A stretch of 64,000 bases of DNA, taken from contig NZ_NXLX01000002.1 of assembly GCF_003364335.1 (NCBI RefSeq), forward strand, positions 89,437 through 153,436, read 5' to 3'. Made by a program: the position numbers and the translations under genes. Below the pieces are notes generated by a model. That model was not told where the DNA came from. It did not search any database and was given only the letters and a program-made list of their open reading frames with translations. Source of the stretch: Helicobacter anseris. Lineage in GTDB: Bacteria; Campylobacterota; Campylobacteria; Campylobacterales; Helicobacteraceae. This document shows positions 57,504 through 64,000 of this stretch, in pieces (positions within the stretch are counted from its first letter, which is position 1; each line of letters opens with the position of its first letter).

Positions 57504-59768
57504 CTAAAAGAATCTTCCTCCAAACTCTATAAAAAAACTTGCACCAAGACCACGATAATAATCATAATATTTTTCATTTGTAAAATTTAAAAAACTAAGA
57601 GTAATATAATTTTTATTTTTAAACTCATAACCTGTTTTTAAATTAAATATCACTCTTTCAGTAATATTTCCAAAATCAAACTTTGGAGTTATATTAGCTA
57701 TGCTAGTAAAAGCACTACTTTGTGCCTTCATCTGCAAACTTCCATAAAACCCCTCCTTATCTCCTCCATAGTTTAAAGAAAATCCTCCCATATGCTTAGG
57801 TATAGATGCCATTTGATTCCCATTGTATTGAGGATTTTGTGGATCTTTTAATAAAATAGCATTGGTATAAGTATAATTTAGACTAATAGACAAATCTTTA
57901 TAAATTTTTTGCTCTGCTTCAAGCTCAATCCCATTAAATCTGCTACGACCGCCATTTCTATTCACATAAGGATCATCAATACTCCCTGATCCACTCTTAT
58001 AAATAGCATTATACATTTCAGTTTGATAATAATAAATCTTTATGATGCCTCCATAAGGATTTCTTTGCTCCACTCCTATATCATATTGCAGTCCATATTC
58101 TGGAGCCAATGTTGGATTGGATATCTGATTGTCTCCAGCATGAGCATGTGCAAACATCTGCCTTGTATTTGGTGCCCTAAAAGCCAATCCTATTGAACCC
58201 TTAAAGGTAGTATATGCCCAAGGGTTATAATTTATGGCAAATTTTGGAGAAGGAAAAAATTCATTACTGCCATCAAAAGTTTTTAAACTAGGATCTGTAG
58301 AAGTAATATCAAAAGTACTCATATTAAAATTTTTCCAATAATCTATCCTTAATCCCAAATTAGTAGAAAGATAAGAATTCCATTTTGCCTGCCAACTTGC
58401 AAAAAGTGCCAAAGTATAAGCAGCGCTAGTATCCTTACTCCAAGTGCCATCATAATTTTTCCAAAATTGCTTTGCAGCATAATTGCTTGAATAATTTCTC
58501 TCATTTATAGAACTCATTATCCTTGCTTGAAATCCGCTTACAATAGAGTGATTTTTGTTTATCTGACTTGAATAAGTAATATCAAGATAGTTACTAGAAG
58601 CAAAATTATCCGAACTACTTCCTCTACCTCCAAAAATATATGAATTCTTTCCTTCTGTGATGACATTTTTATTTGGGCCAGAGCAATTTGTGCCATTACA
58701 TCCATCATCCCAATAATTTATTAAATTCACACTTGCTAATGTAATATTTAAAAATGTCTCATCATTAAAATAGTATTTATGAGATAAAGATCCCAAAAAA
58801 TTATACTCTTGCCTAAAGCCTGCCCATCCAGAACCTATAAACGGATTATAATAACTATTAGAAGATCCGCTACTACCTTTAATGTCATAACCAAAAACCG
58901 TCCCATTAGAATCTTTTAAATAAGAAATGGGATCATGTTGATTTTCTGTAATCGTAGAAATATTAAAACTAATACTTGTGGTATTTGCCTCATTCCAATC
59001 ATATTCTGCCTTTATCCTTGCATCTTGTGTCAGATATGCTGTTCTTCCTACCCAACCCACCATCATTCCATTTTGCAAAGTGCTTCCATTATTTAAAGTA
59101 ACATCCGTATTTGTGCCAGTGCTCAAACCCTTAGCGACAGCAGGAACTCTATAAGCACCATCACTTGTATTAAAAGCATAGCTTGCCCTAACCCTTAAAC
59201 GATGATCTAAAAAAACATTACCTAAACTTACATATCCTCTTACAAGATTTTTTTCCGCACCATTTGTAATAATTTCATTACCATAACCAATACTAGCCTG
59301 ACCCTCAAGCCTTGTTGGCATCTTTGTAATAAAATTTATCACACCGCCAACTCCTCCTGCACCATAAAGACTTGAGAAAGAACCCCTTACAATTTCTACT
59401 CTATCAATATCATAAGGACTAATGGATTGCAAGATTCTAAATTCCCCTTCTAAATCATTTAAAATAACTCCATCAAGCATTATTATAGTTCCATAAGGAA
59501 TCCCTCTCATAAAAACTTGAGGTCTTCCATTGTATCCTGCTTCCTTATCAATCCTCACACCAGAAGCCTTACCTATAATATCACTCATTTGCTTAGCATT
59601 TTGTAGTTTTATCTGCTTTTGTGTGATGGCACTTATATTTCCAGGAGCTTCTGAAATTAGTGTTGGAATACGATTTGAAGTCTCTACAATAGCTTCTAAT
59701 TCTTTAGAGTTATCTAAAGCAAGCAATGTGCAACCCATACTCAAAAAACAAATAAATCTTTTTTTCAT
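57504..59768 (-). CDS. TonB-dependent outer membrane receptor next to urease
   Basis: 754 residues: signal peptide (1-17), region 'LEAIVETSNRIPTLISEAPGNISAIT', plug domain with 'MSDIIGKASGVRIDKEAGYNGRPQVFMRGIPYG', 'MLDGVILND', and 'IDRVEIVRGSFSSLYGAGGVGGVINFITK', then a 22-strand-type barrel ending EFGGRFF. The plug is of the colicin-I-receptor/BtuB kind. Transcribed into the binding-protein gene, so the pair form one uptake unit; substrate probably a metal complex, with nickel favoured by the urease neighbour. AAAGG precedes the ATG. Confidence 0.88.
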   Translation of the reverse strand: MKKRFICFLSMGCTLLALDNSKELEAIVETSNRIPTLISEAPGNISAITQKQIKLQNAKQMSDIIGKASGVRIDKEAGYNGRPQVFMRGIPYGTIIMLDGVILNDLEGEFRILQSISPYDIDRVEIVRGSFSSLYGAGGVGGVINFITKMPTRLEGQASIGYGNEIITNGAEKNLVRGYVSLGNVFLDHRLRVRASYAFNTSDGAYRVPAVAKGLSTGTNTDVTLNNGSTLQNGMMVGWVGRTAYLTQDARIKAEYDWNEANTTSISFNISTITENQHDPISYLKDSNGTVFGYDIKGSSGSSNSYYNPFIGSGWAGFRQEYNFLGSLSHKYYFNDETFLNITLASVNLINYWDDGCNGTNCSGPNKNVITEGKNSYIFGGRGSSSDNFASSNYLDITYSSQINKNHSIVSGFQARIMSSINERNYSSNYAAKQFWKNYDGTWSKDTSAAYTLALFASWQAKWNSYLSTNLGLRIDYWKNFNMSTFDITSTDPSLKTFDGSNEFFPSPKFAINYNPWAYTTFKGSIGLAFRAPNTRQMFAHAHAGDNQISNPTLAPEYGLQYDIGVEQRNPYGGIIKIYYYQTEMYNAIYKSGSGSIDDPYVNRNGGRSRFNGIELEAEQKIYKDLSISLNYTYTNAILLKDPQNPQYNGNQMASIPKHMGGFSLNYGGDKEGFYGSLQMKAQSSAFTSIANITPKFDFGNITERVIFNLKTGYEFKNKNYITLSFLNFTNEKYYDYYRGLGASFFIEFGGRFF

Positions 59769-59798
59769 AAGAAACCTTTAAGAATTGTAATATTTTTT

Positions 59799-59823
59799 TA
59801 TTATTAGTAATACTACATTAAAA
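59799..59823 (-). promoter_or_regulatory. Possible metal-regulator operator before the TonB receptor
   Basis: TATTATT, 11 bases, then ATTAAAA. This has the spacing of the H. pylori NikR consensus as I recall it (TATWATT-N11-AATWATA), with the second half-site matching five of seven. The 11-base spacer contains part of the small palindrome TAGTA-A-TACTA. It lies 31-55 bases upstream of the receptor start codon. In sequence this AT-rich the match could be chance. Confidence 0.3.
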
Positions 59824-59913
59824 AACACTAACTTGTCAAAAAATATTAAAAAATTGCCAAATTATTAAAATAAGAATCCAATATAAAATCTTTAATATGC
59901 TAGAATGCACCCT

Positions 59914-60723
59914 ATGATTTGTATTTTTGATATCGAGACCATTCCTGATGTTAAGCTATTAAGGCAGATGTATCCTCAAGAGAATTTAAATAATCTAGAG
60001 CTTTGTGAAAAAGCCTTTCTTACACAAAAAGAAAAAAGTGGTAGTGAATTCTTACCCCTACACTTACATAAAATTGTGGCAATCTCTAGTGTCATTGCTG
60101 ATGAATATGGCAGATTCTTAAAAGTAGGTAACTTTGGTAAAAATGATAATGAGCAATCCATCATTAGTGATTTTCTCGCATTTATTGATAAAAAAAATCC
60201 AAAACTTGTCAGCTATAATGGAAGAAATTTTGATATCCCTACAATAATGCTTAGAGCAATGTCATACAATCTTAGTGCAACAGCGTATTATGAAACTGAT
60301 AATGCACAATTTAACAAAAATAAATGGGAAAATTATCGCCAACGCTATAGCGAAAGATTCCATACAGATTTGCTAGATACCCTAAGTCATTTTGGGAGCA
60401 TTAGAGGAATGCATCTAGATGATATTTGCTTAATGCTAGGCCTACCAGGAAAATATGATATTAGCGGGGATTTTGTCCATCAAATCTACTATGAGGATTC
60501 TGCTAACTTTAATCAAAATATCCAAAGAATACAAGATTATTGCCAAAGTGATGTTTTAAATACCTATTGGCTCTATCTCAAATATGAGCTTCTTAAGGGC
60601 TCTTTATTGCTAGGAGATTACTATTCTATTCTGCAAGATTTTGCCTCAAAAATACCGCAAGATAAGCCATATTACAAAGTTTTCCATCAAGCCATATTAA
60701 AAGAATTAGAAAATGCAAAATGA
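59914..60723 (+). CDS. Predicted 3'-5' exonuclease, DnaQ/PolB-exo-like (PF10108 type)
   Basis: About 269 residues of RNase H-like exonuclease fold: 'ICIFDIETIPD' (Exo I, Asp-x-Glu), 'LVSYNGRNFDIPTIMLRAM' (Exo II), and 'RIQDYCQSDVLNTYWLYLKY' (Exo III, Asp at the end). Matches the predicted 3'-5' exonuclease family related to PolB proofreading domains. Target unknown. ATG 59914 is suggested because a TGC-TAGAAT promoter at 59898-59906 would start transcription at about that base (leaderless); ATG 59905, three codons earlier, lacks a ribosome site. Confidence 0.82.
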   Translation: MICIFDIETIPDVKLLRQMYPQENLNNLELCEKAFLTQKEKSGSEFLPLHLHKIVAISSVIADEYGRFLKVGNFGKNDNEQSIISDFLAFIDKKNPKLVSYNGRNFDIPTIMLRAMSYNLSATAYYETDNAQFNKNKWENYRQRYSERFHTDLLDTLSHFGSIRGMHLDDICLMLGLPGKYDISGDFVHQIYYEDSANFNQNIQRIQDYCQSDVLNTYWLYLKYELLKGSLLLGDYYSILQDFASKIPQDKPYYKVFHQAILKELENAK

Positions 60724-60919
60724 AAAAAAACTTCTTGCAGAAGAGATACAAAGTCTTCTCAATCGCTTAGAAAAAACCCCAAGCACTTTTATTGATGAAC
60801 ATATTTTACAAGATTTAGATATTGATACCTTAGAGCACATCAAAGAATATCTTCTTCAAAAAATAGATGATTGTATTGATAAAGAATGGCTTTTTGGCTT
60901 AGCTGATGATAAAAAATAA
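60713..60919 (+). CDS. Small conserved-looking helical protein, function unknown
   Basis: 68 residues, acidic and helical ('LLAEEIQSLLNRLEKTP', 'LEHIKEYLLQKIDDCID'), no signal peptide or membrane segment. Overlaps the exonuclease gene by 11 bases and ends 15 bases before pyrC, filling the space exactly, which favours a real gene in the same operon. Not recognised. Confidence 0.65.
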   Translation: MQNEKKLLAEEIQSLLNRLEKTPSTFIDEHILQDLDIDTLEHIKEYLLQKIDDCIDKEWLFGLADDKK

Positions 60920-60934
60920 AGGAGATTTATTGCA

Positions 60935-61954
60935 ATGGAAAGTATAACCTTACACAATCCTTTGGATATGCATTTACACTTAAGAGAAGGAGAAATACTC
61001 AAAACTATTCTACCTTATAGCACTGATACTTTTTTAGGTGCAGTGGTGATGCCAAATCTCAAACAACCCATCACAGACACAAGACTTGCAGAAGCATATT
61101 ATGAAACAATCAAAAAAATTGCAAATGATTTTAATCCAATCATGACAATTTATTTAACAAATGATTTAAAAAAGCAAGATTTACAACAAGCAATTTCAAA
61201 AGGCTTTAAGATTCTAAAACTTTATCCAAAAGGTTCTACTACAAATTCTTCAAATGGGGTAGAAAACATTTTAGATCATAAAATGCAACAAATACTAGAA
61301 ATTGCACAAGATTTAGGGTTTATTCTAAGCATACACGCAGAAAGCTCTGGCTTTAGTCTTGATAGAGAATATGAATTTTTGAAAGTTTTTGAATACCTCT
61401 CACAAACCTTTCCAAAACTAAAAATCATTCTAGAGCACATGAGTGATCATCGAAGCATAAAGGTGCTAGATTCTTTTGAAAACATCTTTGCCACTTTGAC
61501 TTTGCATCATATTACTATGGATTTAGATGACTTGCTAGGAAAGGGTTTAAATCCTCATTACTTTTGCAAACCCATACTAAAAACAAAAAAAGATAAAGAG
61601 ATGTTATTAAATCTTGCTATCACTGCACACCCAAAAGTGTCTTTTGGTTCTGATAGTGCTCCACATCTTTTATCTACCAAACTATCCTCAAATGCTTCTG
61701 CTGGGATTTTCTCTGCACCATTTCTACTTGAAAGCCTAGCTGAGCTTTTTGAAAAGCACAATGCTCTAGCAAATCTTCAAAAATTTATCAGCGATAATGC
61801 TTTCAAAAATTACAATCTTTCCTTTAAAAATCAAAAAACCATAGTATTAAAAAAGCAACCTTGTATTATTCCAGAAAGCATTGCTTGTATGGATGATAAA
61901 ATCATTCCATTGCACGCTGGTAAAACACTACAATGGAGTTTAGATAAGTCCTAG
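60935..61954 (+). CDS. pyrC: Dihydroorotase PyrC
   Basis: 339 residues, class II type. Zinc-binding His-x-His in 'LDMHLHLREGE' near residue 13, bridging Lys region 'FKILKLYPKGSTTNS', His in 'LSIHAESSG' and 'EHMSDH', and catalytic Asp in 'SFGSDSAPHLL'. Forms dihydroorotate in pyrimidine synthesis. AAAGGAG lies 11 bases upstream. Convergent with hypE, overlapping by four bases. Confidence 0.94.
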   Translation: MESITLHNPLDMHLHLREGEILKTILPYSTDTFLGAVVMPNLKQPITDTRLAEAYYETIKKIANDFNPIMTIYLTNDLKKQDLQQAISKGFKILKLYPKGSTTNSSNGVENILDHKMQQILEIAQDLGFILSIHAESSGFSLDREYEFLKVFEYLSQTFPKLKIILEHMSDHRSIKVLDSFENIFATLTLHHITMDLDDLLGKGLNPHYFCKPILKTKKDKEMLLNLAITAHPKVSFGSDSAPHLLSTKLSSNASAGIFSAPFLLESLAELFEKHNALANLQKFISDNAFKNYNLSFKNQKTIVLKKQPCIIPESIACMDDKIIPLHAGKTLQWSLDKS

Positions 61955-62955
61955 CAAATTCTAGGCAATAGCTCACCTTGAGGATAATCCAAAAACCTCT
62001 TGCTTCCCCAAGGATTTTCTAGTATTACTCTTGGAATCTGTGTTATTTTTTTTGTCATTTTTCCAATAATACTTGCATTTTTTCCATCAGGATGTGCCCT
62101 TAATAATGCCAATACCTCATTAGCAAACTCTCTTGGAGTAGCAATCAAACAAACCCCCTCATTCGCAAGACTATAAGCCTCTAGCCCAAGTATCTCACAG
62201 ATTCCTTGCACTTCATCATCTATTTTCACTTCTTGTTCATTGATAGCAATATCCATTTGAGAGGCTTCTGCCCATTCATTTAAGACACAAGCCAACCCAC
62301 CCCTTGTCGCATCTCTTAGAGTATGGATAGGGATTTTTTTCTCAAAAATAGGTTTTAGCATTGCATAAAGTTGCTTGCAATCACTTTGCAGATTGGAAGA
62401 AATGCCTATTTCATTTCTCGCACAAAAAATTACACCTCCATGATTACCTATACTACCACTTAAAATAATCACATCATCTTCTGCTAATTTCTTGATACTT
62501 ACATCACTCACAACTTCTCCGATTGCAGTAGTATTGATAAAAATTTTATCCACGCTGCCCTTACCGACAACTTTTGTGTCTGCTGATAATATTTTTAGAT
62601 TTGTTTTTAACAATTCATTTCTCATAGAATCTAATATTTTCTCTAGCAATGCAATCTCTAGCCCCTCTTCCATAATAAAGCCTAAAGTTATAAATTTTGG
62701 TATTGCACCCATCATTGCTACATCATTGCTGCTTCCACAAATACTAAGCTTACCAATATCACCCCCAGCAAAAAACAAAGGGCTTACCACAAAAGAATCT
62801 GTGCTTGTAGCATACTTTTTTGCATCTGATAAAAACACTCCCCCATCTTCCCCATCACTAATAAGAAAATCTCCAAGATATTTTTTAAAAACCTTTTGTA
62901 TCAATTCATTTGTCTGCACACCGCCACTTCCGTGTGCCATTTGTATTGTTTGCAT
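61951..62955 (-). CDS. hypE: Hydrogenase maturation protein HypE
   Basis: 334 residues; AIR synthase-like fold opening 'MAHGSGGVQTNELIQKVF', with 'DSFVVSPLFFAGGDIGKLSICGSSNDVAMMG' segments and the required C-terminal Pro-Arg-Ile-Cys whose cysteine carries the thiocyanate. Makes the cyanide ligands of [NiFe]-hydrogenase with HypF. It stands apart from other hyp genes in this window. Confidence 0.95.
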   Translation of the reverse strand: MQTIQMAHGSGGVQTNELIQKVFKKYLGDFLISDGEDGGVFLSDAKKYATSTDSFVVSPLFFAGGDIGKLSICGSSNDVAMMGAIPKFITLGFIMEEGLEIALLEKILDSMRNELLKTNLKILSADTKVVGKGSVDKIFINTTAIGEVVSDVSIKKLAEDDVIILSGSIGNHGGVIFCARNEIGISSNLQSDCKQLYAMLKPIFEKKIPIHTLRDATRGGLACVLNEWAEASQMDIAINEQEVKIDDEVQGICEILGLEAYSLANEGVCLIATPREFANEVLALLRAHPDGKNASIIGKMTKKITQIPRVILENPWGSKRFLDYPQGELLPRIC

Positions 62956-62970
62956 TTTATACCTTTTTTG

Positions 62971-62979
62971 TGTTATATT
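62971..62979 (+). promoter_or_regulatory. Extended -10 promoter of the lipoprotein gene
   Basis: TGT-TATATT, 40 bases upstream of the lipoprotein start at 63019, in the 63-base gap between the divergent hypE and lipoprotein genes. Expected start near 62986. Confidence 0.5.
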
Positions 62980-63018
62980 CTTAAATCTAGAAATAATACA
63001 AGAAATTTAAAAATAAAA

Positions 63019-63648
63019 ATGAAGTTAAAAATCTTATTTTTTACTATTTTATTGCTTTTTAGTGGATGTGCTACTATCTTTGATATCACTCCAAATCAAA
63101 GTTTTAATTTTTCTCAAGGTAAAAAGGTTTTATTCTCCAAGAAACAACACTCTGAGGTAAAACTAGAATTAGCTCAAGATACTTATACTAAAAATACCCC
63201 CATTTTATTTTTTATTGAAGCAAAATCAGATGATTTTATTTTAGATATTTCAGATATTACATTACACCAAGATACAAAGATTTACACCCCATTATCTGCT
63301 AATGCTATTTTAAATAGTGGATATAACTTCAAGATAAGCTTACAAAATTTTAATATACCCACTCCCCCAATCACCTCAAATAATTATCAACCAAGCTTTA
63401 TTTTTACTCCATATGGAAATATTTTTTTCATTAGTAAAAACTATGATGATTCTTATTTTAAAGAAGCAGAATTCAGCAGGCGTATTGTTTTTGCAAATTA
63501 TCTCAAAAAGACAACTCTAAATGCCAAAGAGTTTTTAGGTGGTTTTATTGCCTTTATACCCAAAGATATTCATGATGGAAAAATAGAAATTAGGATAAAG
63601 ATACAAAAAGAAGAACATATCTTTTCTTTCAATCTCTCTATAAATTAA
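63019..63648 (+). CDS. Putative lipoprotein, function unknown
   Basis: 209 residues from ATG 63019, which gives a clean lipoprotein signal: Lys-Leu-Lys, a hydrophobic core and the lipobox L-F-S-G-C (Cys ~17). A longer frame from 62896 overlaps hypE and is not credible. The rest is beta-rich with many Phe, Ile and Asn and no recognised domain. No clear ribosome site. Followed by the non-coding tail. Confidence 0.72.
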   Translation: MKLKILFFTILLLFSGCATIFDITPNQSFNFSQGKKVLFSKKQHSEVKLELAQDTYTKNTPILFFIEAKSDDFILDISDITLHQDTKIYTPLSANAILNSGYNFKISLQNFNIPTPPITSNNYQPSFIFTPYGNIFFISKNYDDSYFKEAEFSRRIVFANYLKKTTLNAKEFLGGFIAFIPKDIHDGKIEIRIKIQKEEHIFSFNLSIN

Positions 63649-64000
63649 GCTAACCCCTCCTCCATTCTCTTTCCCTCTCCAACCACCACTTAAACTAAGG
63701 AGTTTTGTCATAAAACTTTAAGATTTGATTTTAAGATTAAAGAGTTTTGTTATTTCTCTTTTATCTTTAAAGCTTAAAGTATTGTTTTATTTCTTTTTGT
63801 TTTAGTTTGTTTAAAACAAAAAAATTATAAAGTGAAAAGTAAAAAATAAAATAAAAAATATAAAAATGTTTAAGTGGTGGCAGGAGAAGGAAAAATCTTT
63901 TTTTGTTTTCTTCTTCTGCTTAGTTTTAATTAAAAATACTTTTTAATACTTTTAATTAATACTTTTAATTTCTTTTTTAATTATTATTCTTCATACTTCT
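63649..64000. other. Non-coding tail, AT-rich with hairpins
   Basis: 352 bases with no convincing gene on either strand. The first ~45 bases are pyrimidine-rich on the plus strand. Hairpins: AGTTTT-5-AAAACT (63701-63717) and TTGTTTT-9-AAAACAA (63797-63819). The outer inverted repeat is listed separately. It may be a long leader or trailer, or lie upstream of an RNA gene outside the window. Confidence 0.5.
63683..63880. repeat. 13-bp inverted repeat bracketing 172 bases of non-coding DNA
   Basis: CCACCACTTAAAC (63683-63695) and its exact complement GTTTAAGTGGTGG (63868-63880). Just outside each arm the sequences are pyrimidine-rich on the left and purine-rich on the right, so pairing could extend imperfectly. 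The enclosed DNA holds smaller hairpins. It has no transposase, and no duplicated flanking target was seen. Confidence 0.6.

Noticed and set aside
63683..63880. Insertion sequence bounded by the 13-bp inverted repeat
   Set aside because: No transposase frame between the arms and no target-site duplication seen.

Overview
This 64 kb window is AT-rich, compact chromosomal DNA of an Epsilonproteobacterium, almost certainly a urease-positive Helicobacter of the enterohepatic type. The evidence is a complete ureA-B-I-E-F-G-H cluster with a fused gamma-beta UreA, an HsrA-type orphan regulator, futalosine-pathway MqnD, the CheZ-like gene next to prfB, and an H. pylori-like order tgt / TrkA-like / aroB / mscS / mtaB / ftsH-like / bioV-like. 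Unlike H. pylori it has a Campylobacter-type major porin, a complete pst-pho phosphate system and purE. Its UreI lacks nearly all periplasmic histidines. No tRNA, rRNA, CRISPR array or intact insertion sequence was seen.

Layout. 1-3134: end of a VacA-like autotransporter and a porin. 3135-6803: YihY-type membrane protein, a RepG-like small RNA on the minus strand divergent from hsrA, argD, and a metallo-beta-lactamase-fold hydrolase. 6804-13128: phosphate regulon pstS-C-A-B-phoU-phoB-phoR as one overlapping operon behind a Pho-box-like repeat; the PstS is circularly permuted. 13125-20337: type I restriction-modification locus (hsdM-hsdS-X-hsdR, minus strand) of mosaic base composition, where X is a SIR2-like protein of the DUF4917 type. 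20460-33619: housekeeping genes (hemE, mqnD, SDR, mnmA, accA, fabF, acpP, pabA, fused pabB-pabC, lepA) and a large TonB-dependent receptor. 33776-42034: prfB, cheZ, U32 peptidase-family gene, two glycosyltransferases (the first with a G14 tract), META-domain protein, purE, ogt, htpG. 42054-49385: overlapping minus-strand operon ending in an FtsH-like protein without its zinc motif and a BioV-like protein without a nucleophile serine. 49449-50918: tgt and a Sel1-like mini-protein. 50927-59768: urease operon preceded on the same strand by a TonB receptor and a metal-type periplasmic binding protein. 59914-64000: exonuclease, small protein, pyrC, hypE, a lipoprotein, and 352 bases of non-coding DNA with inverted repeats.

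How it works together. Three themes stand out. Metal/urea: a receptor and binding protein that may deliver nickel, a nickel-processing gene (hypE) and the urease operon lie within 13 kb. Phosphate: transport, signalling and sensor genes form one unit. Post-transcriptional and phase-variable control: a small RNA with a C/U-rich loop sits in the same window as two poly-G tracts (G14 inside a glycosyltransferase gene, G11 behind htpG) that it could in principle pair with.

Limits: identifications rest on reading motifs, synteny and remembered family features. No alignment, structure or database search was run. HP numbers are from memory.
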